Positions 53,143-63,690 of a stretch of DNA of 64,000 bases are shown here, one piece after another (within the stretch, counting starts at the first letter, position 1; every line of letters begins with the position of its first letter). The position numbers and the translations under genes are program-made. The notes under the pieces were generated by a model. It was not told where the DNA came from. It saw nothing but the letters and a program-made list of their open reading frames with translations, and made no database searches. The DNA comes from an uncultured Lachnospiraceae bacterium. GTDB lineage: Bacteria > Bacillota > Clostridia > Lachnospirales > Lachnospiraceae. The stretch lies in the NCBI GenBank assembly GCA_947588675.1, contig CANPYY010000005.1:40933-104932 (forward strand), read 5' to 3'.

Positions 53143-53742
53143 CTATTTACACAAATTCTCAATGGCCTTTACACACTCGTCATATCCAAGCGTAGACGTA
53201 TTGAGGCACATATCATAATTTGTTGCCTCACCCCATCTGCCATCAGTATGGAAATTATAATACTCTCTCCTCTGCTTATCACGTTTTCTGATATATCCTG
53301 CAGCATCTTTTTCAGGGACATTGTCGACCTCTACGGCTCTTTTTATCCTTGCCGACATATCAGAAGCATATACAAATATGCTCAGGCAGTCATTTCTCCC
53401 GCTTAATATGTAATCCGCGCATCTTCCCATAATAACGCAGGGGCCTTCGCCTGCAAGCCTCGTTATTGTCTGGGCCATAGCATTATATATTTTCTGCGGC
53501 AGAAGTTTATTGCTGTCATCCATCCCATAATCTGAATACATGGCAATCATATATATCATGCTTTTTACATTTTTTTCATCATACTCTTTCATTACATTGG
53601 GACTAAGCCCGAACTTTTCAGCAGCCATCATAAGCATCTGTCCATCATAAAAAGGAATATCCAGACGCTCTGCAAGCATTTTTCCTATTTCCCTTCCTCC
53701 GCTGCCATACTGTCTGTCGATAAGAATAATTTTTTTACTCAT
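53143..53742 (-). CDS. Cytidylate kinase-like family protein
   Basis: IILIDRQYGSGGREIGKMLAERLDIPFYD; GGGGGCGG upstream of ATG 53742. Confidence 0.87.
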   Translation of the reverse strand: MSKKIILIDRQYGSGGREIGKMLAERLDIPFYDGQMLMMAAEKFGLSPNVMKEYDEKNVKSMIYMIAMYSDYGMDDSNKLLPQKIYNAMAQTITRLAGEGPCVIMGRCADYILSGRNDCLSIFVYASDMSARIKRAVEVDNVPEKDAAGYIRKRDKQRREYYNFHTDGRWGEATNYDMCLNTSTLGYDECVKAIENLCK

Positions 53743-53822
53743 GCTACCGCCCCCTTTTTTATATATAAAAATATTATATATTAAATATAAATTATTTTCA
53801 ACCATGAAATACATATAATTTT

Positions 53823-54299
53823 TTATATCGCCGATAATTTTCTGATGTTATATGTCAGTATCATATGGTATAACGCCGTCTTGTACAAAAGAATTATATT
53901 AGCGTCTATAAAACAATAACGGTTGATAATAAATACCAGACTTTTATAACCGAAACAGGTAATCACCATGAATATACCGGTAACGGTCCAAAAAGGTGAT
54001 ACCGGTAAAAATATAAAAATTAATATTGTAAAAACCGTACAAATCCATACCCACATATACTGTCTGCTTATCCTTACTGACAGTTCAATCGTACTAAGCA
54101 GACGTTCAAGCATTTTCTGCAATGTGTATATGTCTTTGTTTCCCAGTTGCTTATATATATCTTTAAAAATTATTTCGTTATGCTTACCCGCCGACTTATC
54201 GCCGCCGCTGTTTACATAACTGCTGTAATACTCAAAATACATATCATACTTCTGCTCACCAAGCTCTTTACATATCAATTTTCCAAGTATGCTTAACAT
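53823..54299 (-). CDS. Hypothetical membrane protein
   Basis: 158 aa, two hydrophobic segments. Confidence 0.55.
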   Translation of the reverse strand: MLSILGKLICKELGEQKYDMYFEYYSSYVNSGGDKSAGKHNEIIFKDIYKQLGNKDIYTLQKMLERLLSTIELSVRISRQYMWVWICTVFTILIFIFLPVSPFWTVTGIFMVITCFGYKSLVFIINRYCFIDANIILLYKTALYHMILTYNIRKLSAI

Positions 54300-54420
54300 G
54301 CTGCCTCCCTGTATATATACTGTTAGATATTATATTTTATTCATCAGTGCATGTAAGTGTTATAAGCATGTGACTGTCAGCCATATGTATTTCACATACT
54401 AACGCCTGACATAAATAAAA

Positions 54421-54460
54421 GGAGTTGCTGCAAAATAATTGTTTATTTTGCAGCAGCCCC
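54421..54460 (-). terminator. Terminator downstream of galM
   Basis: GCTGCAAAATAA/TTATTTTGCAGC stem followed by TTTTATTT on the minus strand. Confidence 0.78.
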
Positions 54461-54486
54461 TCTTTATTCCTACTCATATTATCGTA

Positions 54487-55539
54487 TTATTTACTGAACT
54501 TATACATTGTTTCGGAATGGAATTTTTCACCTGCCATAAGTACGCTTGACGGGAAAGTCTGGATATTACAGGAATTTGGAAAATATTGCGTTTCAAAACA
54601 CATTCCCGCTCTGCTTCTGTAAGTCTTACCGCCTTTGGCATTCTCCACCGTTCCTATATTATTACCGGAATAGAACTGCATTCCCGGAAGGTCAGTATAT
54701 ATTTCCATGGTTCTGCCTGTAGTGCCTTTTGCCTCTCCTGCCTTTGCAAATACTCTTAAATCTTTGTCGAGTACAAAATTATGGTCATATCCCTTTCCAT
54801 ATTTTAACGGCTCATAATCATCATCTATACTGAGTCCCACTCTCTTTTCCACAGTAAAATCAAGCGGCGTGCCGCTCACCGGCAAAAGTTCTCCCGTAGG
54901 TATAAGATCTTTTCCCGTAGGAGTAAAGAAAGATGCATTAAGCTGCACCGTATGGTCACATATCGTTCCCGAATCCTCGCCGTCCAGATTAAAATATGTA
55001 TGATTTGTAAAATTAACAACCGTATCTTTATCAGATACTGCATCATATATAATATACAGCTCATTTTCATCCGTAAGCTTATAAGTTACTTTTATTTTAA
55101 GATTGCCCGGATATCCCTGTTCCATATCGGGACTTAACCTCATAAAACTTACACTTGAATATCCTTCTCCTTCATCACACTCCGTACTGTACATTACCTT
55201 ATGATAATCAGGCGTTCCACTGTGCAGATTGTTATCCCCTTCATTTTTCTCAAGATTGTAAGTAATACCTTTAATCGTAAACGAGGCTCCTCCGATTCTG
55301 TTAGCGTGTCTGCCTATAAAAGCTCCGAAAAACGGCGCGTTCTCCTCATATCCTGCCACATCGTCAAACCCAAGAACCACATCCTTCATAACTCCATTTG
55401 CATCCGGAGTTATAATATTTACGATTACCGCTCCGTAATCTATGCAGGATACTTTCATTCCGCCTGCATTTTCCATCGTATACTTATATACTTTCTCACC
55501 TGTTTTCGTTTTCCCAAATACATCTTTTACCACACTCAT
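54487..55539 (-). CDS. galM: Aldose 1-epimerase
   Basis: GRHANRIGGASFTI, NLHSG, NHTYFNLDGEDSGTICDH. Confidence 0.93.
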   Translation of the reverse strand: MSVVKDVFGKTKTGEKVYKYTMENAGGMKVSCIDYGAVIVNIITPDANGVMKDVVLGFDDVAGYEENAPFFGAFIGRHANRIGGASFTIKGITYNLEKNEGDNNLHSGTPDYHKVMYSTECDEGEGYSSVSFMRLSPDMEQGYPGNLKIKVTYKLTDENELYIIYDAVSDKDTVVNFTNHTYFNLDGEDSGTICDHTVQLNASFFTPTGKDLIPTGELLPVSGTPLDFTVEKRVGLSIDDDYEPLKYGKGYDHNFVLDKDLRVFAKAGEAKGTTGRTMEIYTDLPGMQFYSGNNIGTVENAKGGKTYRSRAGMCFETQYFPNSCNIQTFPSSVLMAGEKFHSETMYKFSK

Positions 55540-57326
55540 TATTTCTCCTCCTTTATCTGTATTCCAAGCTCCTCAAGCTGTATGTCGTCCACTACATTAG
55601 GCGCATCGCTCATAAGACATGAAGCATCCTTGATTTTAGGAAATGCTATAACATCCCTTATACTGTCTTCTCCTGCCATAAGCATTATCAGCCTGTCAAA
55701 CCCATATGCAAGCCCCGCATGAGGCGGAACTCCATATTTAAACGCATTCAGCAGAAAACCAAACCTGTCATGCGCCTGCTCTTTAGTGAAACCAAGTTTT
55801 TCAAACATTTTTTCCTGCACGTCGTCCTGATGTATCCTGACTGAACCTCCGCCAATTTCATTGCCGTTAAGAATAATATCATAGGCCTTCGCCCTTACTT
55901 TGCCCGGTTCTGTATCAAGAAGCTCAATATCTTCTTCCATAGGCATTGTAAACGGATGATGCATAGCAACATACCTGTTTTGTTCCTCTGACCATTCAAA
56001 TAAAGGAAATTCCGTAACCCACAGGAAGTTATAGGCATTATTATCAGCAAGCCCAAGCCTTTTTGCAAGTTCAACCCTTAAACTGCCAAGCACATCAAAT
56101 ACTACTTTATCACTGTCTGCGGCAAATAAAAGCAAATCACCTGCTTCGCCATCCATGGCTTCTATAAGCGACTGTATTTCTTCTTCAGATAAAAACTTTG
56201 TAAATGACGACTTAATGCTCTTATCTTCCATAATACATAAATATGCCAGTCCCTTTGCGCCATATGTTTTTGCAAAATCCGCAAGCGCATCTATCTTCTT
56301 TCGCGGCATAACAGCCTGTCCCTTTACATTGATTCCCCGTACGCTTCCTCCGTTTTCCACTGCATTGGCAAATACTCCGAACCCACAGTTACGCACAACC
56401 TCCGATACGTTTTTAAGTTCCATTCCAAACCTTGTATCAGGTTTATCCGAGCCAAATCTGTCCATAGCTTCTTTATATGTCATCCTACGGATAGGAAGCT
56501 CTACATCTACATCTATTGTTTCCTTAAAAAGCTTTTTTAACAGTCTTTCATTTACATCAATTACATCATCAATATCTACAAATGACATCTCCATATCTAT
56601 CTGTGTAAATTCCGGCTGTCTGTCAGCTCTTAAATCCTCATCCCTGAAGCATTTTGCTATTTGAAAATATCTATCATATCCGGATACCATAAGAAGCTGC
56701 TTAAAAAGCTGCGGCGACTGCGGAAGCGCATAAAAATTCCCCGGATGCACCCTGCTTGGCACCAGATAATCCCTTGCCCCTTCAGGCGTACTTTTATTAA
56801 GAATAGGCGTTTCTATTTCAAGAAATCCTTCGTCAGAAAGGAACTGTCTGGTAAGCGTGGCAACCTTGCTTCTCATAATAAGGTTTCTTTGCAAATCAGG
56901 TCTTCTAAGGTCAAGATACCTGTATTTTAACCTCAGTTCTTCCTTTGTCTTTGAACCTTCTTCTATAGGAAAAGGAGGTGTTTCCGCCTCTGAAAGTATC
57001 CTTATATCATTGGCTATAAGCTCAATATCTCCCGTTGCAATATTTGTATTTACAGCTCCCGCCCTTGGCTGTATAACGCCGGTAACGGCAACCACATATT
57101 CACTTCTCAGTTTTTCTGCTTTACAAAAACCTTCTTCGCTTATATTCTTTCCCTCAAAAATAACCTGCAGTATTCCGCTTCTGTCCCTCAAGTCAACAAA
57201 TATGATTCCGCCTTTATTCCTGTTTTTCTGTACCCAGCCCATAACCGTTACGGTTTTTCCTACATCATCTGCGGACAACTCTGCACATCTGTGCGTTCTG
57301 TGAAGTCCTTTCATCGATTCAGCCAT
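55539..57326 (-). CDS. aspS: Aspartyl-tRNA synthetase
   Basis: RTHRCAELSADDVGKTVTVMGWVQKNRNKGGIIFVDLRDRSG, FRDEDLRADRQPEFTQIDMEMSF, AYGFDRLIMLM. Confidence 0.97.
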   Translation of the reverse strand: MAESMKGLHRTHRCAELSADDVGKTVTVMGWVQKNRNKGGIIFVDLRDRSGILQVIFEGKNISEEGFCKAEKLRSEYVVAVTGVIQPRAGAVNTNIATGDIELIANDIRILSEAETPPFPIEEGSKTKEELRLKYRYLDLRRPDLQRNLIMRSKVATLTRQFLSDEGFLEIETPILNKSTPEGARDYLVPSRVHPGNFYALPQSPQLFKQLLMVSGYDRYFQIAKCFRDEDLRADRQPEFTQIDMEMSFVDIDDVIDVNERLLKKLFKETIDVDVELPIRRMTYKEAMDRFGSDKPDTRFGMELKNVSEVVRNCGFGVFANAVENGGSVRGINVKGQAVMPRKKIDALADFAKTYGAKGLAYLCIMEDKSIKSSFTKFLSEEEIQSLIEAMDGEAGDLLLFAADSDKVVFDVLGSLRVELAKRLGLADNNAYNFLWVTEFPLFEWSEEQNRYVAMHHPFTMPMEEDIELLDTEPGKVRAKAYDIILNGNEIGGGSVRIHQDDVQEKMFEKLGFTKEQAHDRFGFLLNAFKYGVPPHAGLAYGFDRLIMLMAGEDSIRDVIAFPKIKDASCLMSDAPNVVDDIQLEELGIQIKEEK

Positions 57327-57401
57327 TATAAATTCACTCCTCTATATCAGTTTTTTATTTCTATATCATATATTCTGCATGTAGAATCCACAGACATACA
57401 A

Positions 57402-58037
57402 TTATATAACCTCTTTTTCAAAGAAGCCCGACGCGCATTCCATAAGTCCGCCCTGCATAATATTCTTTACCTTAACATATTCATCCGAATGTATTACTTT
57501 AAGAAATGCCAGAAATACCTTCATATCAAAATGTCTTGCTTCATCTATCATAAGTTCTACTGCGACCTTTTCTGAAAACGCTTTTCTGTAGGACCTTTCA
57601 GATATAAGCGCCGCATATACGTCGCATACCCTTATTATCCTTGCTCCGGGCGGTATATTCTCTCCCGATATATTTTCCGGATAACCGCTTCCGTCATAAT
57701 TTTCATGATGATGATATACCATATCAAGCAGATTATCATCAAATCCCTGCTCTTTCATGACATCACGGCTTAACGCTGCATGCATCCTGACATATTTCAT
57801 TTTTTCAACAACCATTGCTTCAGAACGCTCTTTATGGAGCTGCTCGGCAAGCCTGAGTTTTCCTATATCATGAAGCATTGCTGCAATTGCAATATCATCA
57901 CAGAATTTTTTATCCATCCCCAGTTCCCTGGACACAAGTACGGCAAGCTCGCTTACTATCGCCCCATGAGATATAGCGTCAGCAAAATCTACGGTCATTA
58001 CTTTAATTATTCCTTCATTAATTGATACTCTGACCAT
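57402..58037 (-). CDS. HD-GYP-type phosphohydrolase
   Basis: MLHDIGKLRLAEQL and HHHENYDGSGYPENISGENIPPGARIIRVCDVYAAL. Confidence 0.88.
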   Translation of the reverse strand: MVRVSINEGIIKVMTVDFADAISHGAIVSELAVLVSRELGMDKKFCDDIAIAAMLHDIGKLRLAEQLHKERSEAMVVEKMKYVRMHAALSRDVMKEQGFDDNLLDMVYHHHENYDGSGYPENISGENIPPGARIIRVCDVYAALISERSYRKAFSEKVAVELMIDEARHFDMKVFLAFLKVIHSDEYVKVKNIMQGGLMECASGFFEKEVI

Positions 58038-59535
58038 ATGCCCACCTCTTTTTACGTTCTATCATCTCGTCTATCCTGTCTATATATTCAAATACATTTT
58101 TCACATTGGAATTTCTTATTACTCCTGTCACTTCATCCGCATATGGGTCGTACGGAGCTACCAGTTTACTCTGCGCACCTGCCCCTATAGCGGCAACCGT
58201 CTGTTTTTCTTCCATTATAATTACATTGTAGACGGATTCCTTTCCTGCTTTTGCATACCCAACATTTTCAAGCACGGGGCTTTCCGAAAGTCCTGCTTTA
58301 TTCTTCTGACGATACATATAATACGGCTCATACCCATTCCTGTATGCATAATCAGCGGCAATATCAAGCATCCGTTCTATCCGTCTTCCGTTATACTTCT
58401 TTATACCGTCCGCCTCTTTAATTCTCCTGTACTCTGAGGCTCGTTTTACTACAAGTGAATGTACTGTAAAACTGTCAGGTTCCAGTTCGCATATTCTGTC
58501 CATCGTATATGAAAAATCATCCGTATTTTCTCCTGCAAGCCCTGCAATAATATCCATGTTTATATTATCAAAGCCTGCGCTTCTTGCAAGATTATATGCA
58601 TATATTGTCTGCTCTGCCGTATGTTTTCTTCCTATTTCAATCAATGTATTATCATTCATGGTCTGCGGATTAACTGATATACGCGTTACTCCGGCTCTTT
58701 TTAATATCTCAAGTTTTTCTTCATTTATTGTATCAGGTCTTCCCGCTTCAACTGTAAATTCTTCTGCCGAATTTACATCAAAATTACTGCATATAATATC
58801 CATAAGCCGGCTAAGATATTTTGCGGAAAGTACCGTAGGCGTCCCTCCTCCTACATAAATACCTGTAATCCGCTTTTCGGAAAAAAGTTCTCTTACGCAC
58901 CGGCATTCTTTTTCTATGGCTTCTATATAACGCGCAATAAGTTCATCCGATTTATCCGTATCCGAAACCTGCATCGATGAAAAGGAACAATATGTACACA
59001 CTGTCGGACAAAACGGTATACCTATATACACACTGTATCCTTTATAAAAACCTGCTTTTTTTAATATCTCCGCTTCTTTTTCGGCTACTTTGGTACACAG
59101 CGAAGCCTTCTTTTCCGAACAGAAAAATTCTTTTTTCATATATTCCGTTACCTGTATTTCCGAATGTCCCGATAATATACGTTTCAATGCAAGTTTGGAA
59201 GGCCGTACTCCCGTAAGCGTCCCCCACATGAGTTCCTCTCCGGTCGCTTCCCTAAGTACCGAATATAACAGCCTTTTTAACTCGTCCCTGTATTTTTTCG
59301 TATCAGGTTCTTCGCAAAATACATGTTCTTTTTCTATTCCGTCACAGGAAATATCTATGCTGCGCTCATACATAGATATTCGTATATCCGTACTTTCATT
59401 GTCCGGATTATTACTCTCTTTTATATCATTATCCCCGGTTATATGATAACAGGGATTAATATATGGGAAAAACGCCATTACGAGCGCACGTATATCATAT
59501 TCACATCTGTTTGAATTACAATATATATTAACCAT
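58018..59535 (-). CDS. hemZ: Coproporphyrinogen dehydrogenase HemZ (radical SAM)
   Basis: GIPFCPTVCTYCSFSS and GGGTPTVLSAKYLSRLM. Confidence 0.92.
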   Translation of the reverse strand: MVNIYCNSNRCEYDIRALVMAFFPYINPCYHITGDNDIKESNNPDNESTDIRISMYERSIDISCDGIEKEHVFCEEPDTKKYRDELKRLLYSVLREATGEELMWGTLTGVRPSKLALKRILSGHSEIQVTEYMKKEFFCSEKKASLCTKVAEKEAEILKKAGFYKGYSVYIGIPFCPTVCTYCSFSSMQVSDTDKSDELIARYIEAIEKECRCVRELFSEKRITGIYVGGGTPTVLSAKYLSRLMDIICSNFDVNSAEEFTVEAGRPDTINEEKLEILKRAGVTRISVNPQTMNDNTLIEIGRKHTAEQTIYAYNLARSAGFDNINMDIIAGLAGENTDDFSYTMDRICELEPDSFTVHSLVVKRASEYRRIKEADGIKKYNGRRIERMLDIAADYAYRNGYEPYYMYRQKNKAGLSESPVLENVGYAKAGKESVYNVIIMEEKQTVAAIGAGAQSKLVAPYDPYADEVTGVIRNSNVKNVFEYIDRIDEMIERKKRWAYGQSIN

Positions 59536-59544
59536 ATTATTTTC

Positions 59545-60165
59545 CTAAACAAACATATTATTCTTTTTTTCAAATCCAATACCGGTTGACGGACCATGTC
59601 CCGGATATACGGTAACATCATTCGGCAGCGTATAAAGTTTTTCCTTGATTGAACGCACAAGATTTCCCATGCTTCCCGTAGGTAAATCAGTACGTCCCAC
59701 GGACATCTCAAATAACGTATCTCCGGAAAACAGTACAGCTTCATCCTCAATATAATAACATATGCTCCCTATAGTATGCCCCGGAGTTGATATCACTTTA
59801 AATGACAGTCCGGCTTCATTAACTATATCTCCTTCATTAAGATACACATCCGCAGTTTCCGAAACAACCATCCTATGCGCCACGGATACATTAAGTTTCG
59901 GTTCTTTAAGAAGTTCTTTTTCTCTTTCACCGGCATATACCCTGCAGCCTGTTTTCTTTCTTATATCATTGACCGCCAGAATGTGGTCAAAATGTCCATG
60001 AGTCAGAAGTATTGCCGAAACAGTATAACCGTTCTTCCTGACCTCAGAGAGAATATCTTCCGGCTGGTCGCCCGGGTCGATAATCACACATTCCTTAGAA
60101 CCATCGGCTGCAGTTATATAACAATTGGTCTGTACATCTCCTACTACAATATATTTTACAAACAT
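59545..60165 (-). CDS. MBL-fold metallohydrolase (glyoxalase II-like)
   Basis: LLTHGHFDHILAVNDIR, VISTPGHTIGSICYY, LFSGDTLFEMSVGRTDLPTG, VYPGHGPSTGIGFE. Confidence 0.94.
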   Translation of the reverse strand: MFVKYIVVGDVQTNCYITAADGSKECVIIDPGDQPEDILSEVRKNGYTVSAILLTHGHFDHILAVNDIRKKTGCRVYAGEREKELLKEPKLNVSVAHRMVVSETADVYLNEGDIVNEAGLSFKVISTPGHTIGSICYYIEDEAVLFSGDTLFEMSVGRTDLPTGSMGNLVRSIKEKLYTLPNDVTVYPGHGPSTGIGFEKKNNMFV

Positions 60166-60189
60166 ATCGTTCCCTCCAAATATCAGAAT

Positions 60190-62511
60190 TTAACTTGAAG
60201 TCCTTTCAATATCTATTACACTTTCAACCGCCCTTATTTTTCCTACAAGTATTCTCAGGCTTTCCTTACTGTCTACTTCAAACCCGATATTTATCGTTGC
60301 AGTTCCTTTCTTTGAAGTCCTCACATTCATGGATTTAACATCTATTTCCCGTTCCGTAAAGATTTTTGTTATATCAAACAACACTCCGCTTCTGTTATAA
60401 CAATATACGATAATCTCTGTTGAATACATTCCCTGAGCCTGTTTATTTACACGCCATTCGGCTTCTATAAGCCTTCTTCGGTCTTCTTCGGGCATATTCA
60501 ATACATTAATACAGTCTGTCCTGTGAATGGATACTCCCCTTCCACGCGTAACAAATCCTACTATTTCATCCCCCGGAACAGGGTTACAGCATTTTGAAAA
60601 ACGCACTGCCAGGTCGTCTATACCCTCAACGATAATACCGCTAAGTTTTTTGCCTCCTTTTACCTCTGCACTTTCTGAAGATACCTTAACTTTGTTTTCC
60701 TCAATACTCTTTAATATCTGCTCGTTGGTAATATCCTGTTTATTCTTTTTCTTATATTCTTCCTGAAGCTTATTTACTATCTGACCTTCTTTAAGTCCGC
60801 CGTGTCCTACCGAGGCAAGAAGCGAATCCCAGTCCCTGAATCCGTATTTTCTAAGACATGCCGCCTGATATTCGCTTTTAAGATAATCAAATATAGAAAC
60901 TCCTTTACTCTTACCATAATTAATAATAAGCTCCCTGCCGCGCGCAATATTTTCTTCTTTAAATTCTGCGCGAAACCATTGGTTAATCTTATTTTTGGCC
61001 TGCGTACTTTTAACTATTTTAAGCCAGTCCCTGCTTGGACCATGGGAATTTTGCGAAGTAAGAATCTCTATCCTGTCACCGTTTTGAATTTCATAATCAA
61101 TATTGACAAGGTTTCCGTTTACTCTTGCTCCTACCATTTTGTTTCCTACCGCGCTGTGTATACTGTATGCAAAATCTATCGGAGTTGAACCTGTAGGAAG
61201 CGTTTTTACATCTCCCAACGGTGTAAAACAGTATACGCTGTCCGAGAACAAATCCAGGTCGCTTTTTAAAAGGCTCATAAATTCTTTATTATCTGACATC
61301 TCATGCTGCCATTCAAGAATCTGTCTGAGCCATGTAAGTTTCTCTTCTTCACTGTCGGCAGTATTGCCATTAATTCCCTCTTTATATTTCCAATGCGCCG
61401 CAATACCATATTCTGCTATCCTGTGCATATCATATGTCCGTATCTGAATTTCAAACGGCTGCCCCTGCGGACCAATAAGTGTTGTATGAAGCGACTGATA
61501 ATTGTTCGGTTTAGGCATTGCTATATAATCTTTAAATCTTCCAGGAATCGGCTTATACATTTCATGTATAACTCCAAGCGCTGCATAACACTGTTTATCG
61601 TTTTCAACTATAATTCTTACTGCAAACAAATCATATATCTGATCAAGGGTTTTATTCTGATTTTTCATCTTTTTATAAATTGAAAACAGATGTTTCACCC
61701 TGCCGTCAATCTGCGCGTCAATTTTTGCCTTGGATATATGCTCGCTTACCTCCGATACTATCTGCTGTATAAATGTTTCCTTTTCAACCCTCATGGAATC
61801 AAGTTTATTTGTAAGTTCATCATATATTTCAGGTTCAAGATATTTAAGCGACAGGTCGTCAAGTTCTACTTTCACTTTCGATATACCAAGCCTGTGAGCA
61901 ATAGGCGAATAGATGTCCATAGTTTCCCTGGCTTTTTCTTTCTGTTTTTCAGGTTTCATAAACTGTAATGTCCTCATATTATGAAGTCTGTCCGCCAGTT
62001 TAATGAGAATTACTCTTATATCCTTTGCCATTGCCAGAAACATTTTTCTGAGATTTTCAGCCTGCATCTCAATTTTATCCGCAGAATAATTGATTTTTGT
62101 AAGCTTGGTAACCCCATCCACCAACAATGCAATTTCTTCGCCAAACCATTTTTTTAAATCATCTATAGTGTAATTGGTATCTTCCACAACGTCATGCAGT
62201 ATTCCTGCAACTATTGTTTCTTTATCCATCTCAAGCTGTGCAAGTATAATAGCAACACACAGCGGATGTATTATATAAGGTTCTCCTGATTTTCTTTTCT
62301 GACTGCTGTGCGCGCTTTTTGATATATCATAAGCCCTGTATATAATATCAAGATTATCGGAAGGATGGTATTTCTTTATCTGCTTTATAAGCATGTCAAA
62401 GAGCACTTCAGGGTCTACAAAATTGTCCGGAATACTCATCTGAAGTTCACCGTTATCAATCTTGAGCCTGCCGCTTTGCGGATTCATAATAAGATTGCTT
62501 AATGTATCCAT
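60190..62511 (-). CDS. RelA/SpoT bifunctional (p)ppGpp synthetase/hydrolase
   Basis: HD, synthetase (PKPNNYQSLHTTLIGP), TGS (FCFTPLGDVKTLPTGSTPIDFAY-like) and ACT domains. Confidence 0.96.
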   Translation of the reverse strand: MDTLSNLIMNPQSGRLKIDNGELQMSIPDNFVDPEVLFDMLIKQIKKYHPSDNLDIIYRAYDISKSAHSSQKRKSGEPYIIHPLCVAIILAQLEMDKETIVAGILHDVVEDTNYTIDDLKKWFGEEIALLVDGVTKLTKINYSADKIEMQAENLRKMFLAMAKDIRVILIKLADRLHNMRTLQFMKPEKQKEKARETMDIYSPIAHRLGISKVKVELDDLSLKYLEPEIYDELTNKLDSMRVEKETFIQQIVSEVSEHISKAKIDAQIDGRVKHLFSIYKKMKNQNKTLDQIYDLFAVRIIVENDKQCYAALGVIHEMYKPIPGRFKDYIAMPKPNNYQSLHTTLIGPQGQPFEIQIRTYDMHRIAEYGIAAHWKYKEGINGNTADSEEEKLTWLRQILEWQHEMSDNKEFMSLLKSDLDLFSDSVYCFTPLGDVKTLPTGSTPIDFAYSIHSAVGNKMVGARVNGNLVNIDYEIQNGDRIEILTSQNSHGPSRDWLKIVKSTQAKNKINQWFRAEFKEENIARGRELIINYGKSKGVSIFDYLKSEYQAACLRKYGFRDWDSLLASVGHGGLKEGQIVNKLQEEYKKKNKQDITNEQILKSIEENKVKVSSESAEVKGGKKLSGIIVEGIDDLAVRFSKCCNPVPGDEIVGFVTRGRGVSIHRTDCINVLNMPEEDRRRLIEAEWRVNKQAQGMYSTEIIVYCYNRSGVLFDITKIFTEREIDVKSMNVRTSKKGTATINIGFEVDSKESLRILVGKIRAVESVIDIERTSS

Positions 62512-62660
62512 TCTCATCCCTCCAATTTATAATAAATATCATTCTTAATAGTATAAATATATGCACAAAAAATTTCAAGGCTTTTAGCAAAGAAAGTCAT
62601 ACCTTGTTGCTTTTTTTATTTGTTGCCTATTTGTTGTATATTAAGATTTTGGAAAATTTT

Positions 62661-62891
62661 TATGGATGTGGTCTTATAGGTATTTTTATATATGGTTTTA
62701 TGTAAACGAAACCGATAGCCCATAGGGCTGATATAAGACACATTCTCATTCTGGTGCCTCACGTAGCGGTACATAATTTGACCGCGCATACGGTCAAATA
62801 AGTACCGACGGAGGCACAAGGTCTTATATCATCCCTATGTACTTTCGGTTTCTGTTTCCTTAAAAATATATAAACCATAAAGACATCCATA
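62661..62891. repeat. Long (~230 bp) multi-segment imperfect inverted repeat
   Basis: Nested pairs: TATGGATGT/ACATCCATA, TATGGTTT/AAACCATA, GAAACCGA/TCGGTTTC, CATAGGG/CCCTATG, GATATAAGAC/GTCTTATATC, GTGCCTC/GAGGCAC, CGGTAC/GTACCG, ATTTGACCG/CGGTCAAAT. Confidence 0.9.
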
Positions 62892-63082
62892 TGCGCCGTG
62901 GCTTATGAATGTCCTTTATGGTTGTTGTAATATTATGATTTAATAACAACTATCTCCCTACGCTAATTTGGGCAGAGCGTCGGGGGTAATTGGTATTAAC
63001 TTGGTTATGCTAATTATAGTTTCATAATTAATTTGTTTTTATATATCTTTTTAGCCTAACCATTTATAAGATATTATAATTA

Positions 63083-63565
63083 TTAATTAGTTGCATCCCA
63101 ATCTTTATCATCAACAGCTGTCCAACCATCCTTTTGATTCCAGCTAATAAAATGAGCATCATCCCGATATGTAAATGCTATAACCGCACCTTTACCTACG
63201 GTCACTTGTATAATTTTTTTGTTTGAAGTAGCTTTTTGAGTAACAGGACCAGGATCTGTTGTAACAACTGTAATCGTATCGGTTCCAGCAGTCCAACCAG
63301 TTAATGTTTTATCAGCATCTGTTCCTATTTTACCATCTGGTATATCAGTAGAATTTTGTGCATAATATTCTGCTTCATATCCTGTTATTTCTGTCAAGTA
63401 TCCTGATGCTTCGCTCTGGAATGCTGATTTTCTTGCTGAATCAATGTACCTCATTACGTTTGGTATAAGTACTGCTGCAAGTATCAATATGATTACGATT
63501 ACTACGATAAGTTCTACGAGAGTAAAACCTTTTTTGCTGTTAAGTCTTTCTCTTAACTTTTTCAT
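63083..63565 (-). CDS. Type IV pilin-like / prepilin N-terminal methylation domain protein
   Basis: KKGFTLVELIVVIVIILILAAVLIPNVMRYIDSARKSAF; GGAGGT RBS before ATG 63565. Confidence 0.92.
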   Translation of the reverse strand: MKKLRERLNSKKGFTLVELIVVIVIILILAAVLIPNVMRYIDSARKSAFQSEASGYLTEITGYEAEYYAQNSTDIPDGKIGTDADKTLTGWTAGTDTITVVTTDPGPVTQKATSNKKIIQVTVGKGAVIAFTYRDDAHFISWNQKDGWTAVDDKDWDATN

Positions 63566-63603
63566 AAAATTAAATACCTCCATTCTTTTTTTATTTAGAT
63601 ACT

Positions 63604-63690
63604 AAAAGCCTAATCAGAAATATGTACTCTAGTCTGTATCAGGCTTCCCGTCGTCATCCGTTTGCCCAGACAGATGACATCTGACGCCAT
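63604..63690 (-). promoter_or_regulatory. Candidate structured 5' leader of the pilin gene
   Basis: Minus strand: CATCTG..GGGCAAA..CGGATG hairpin then AAGCCTGAT/ATTAGGCTT hairpin followed by TTTTAG. Confidence 0.4.

Noticed and set aside
54421-54460. Novel inverted repeat
   Set aside because: Position after galM and the T-rich tail on the minus strand fit an ordinary terminator.
62754-62817. Integron attC site
   Set aside because: Hairpin geometry is similar, but no RYYYAAC/GTTRRRY core sites or integrase gene were seen.
62616-62819. 67-aa minus-strand ORF within the long inverted repeat
   Set aside because: Spans the hairpin arm, no recognisable domain or RBS; the inverted repeat structure explains the locus better.
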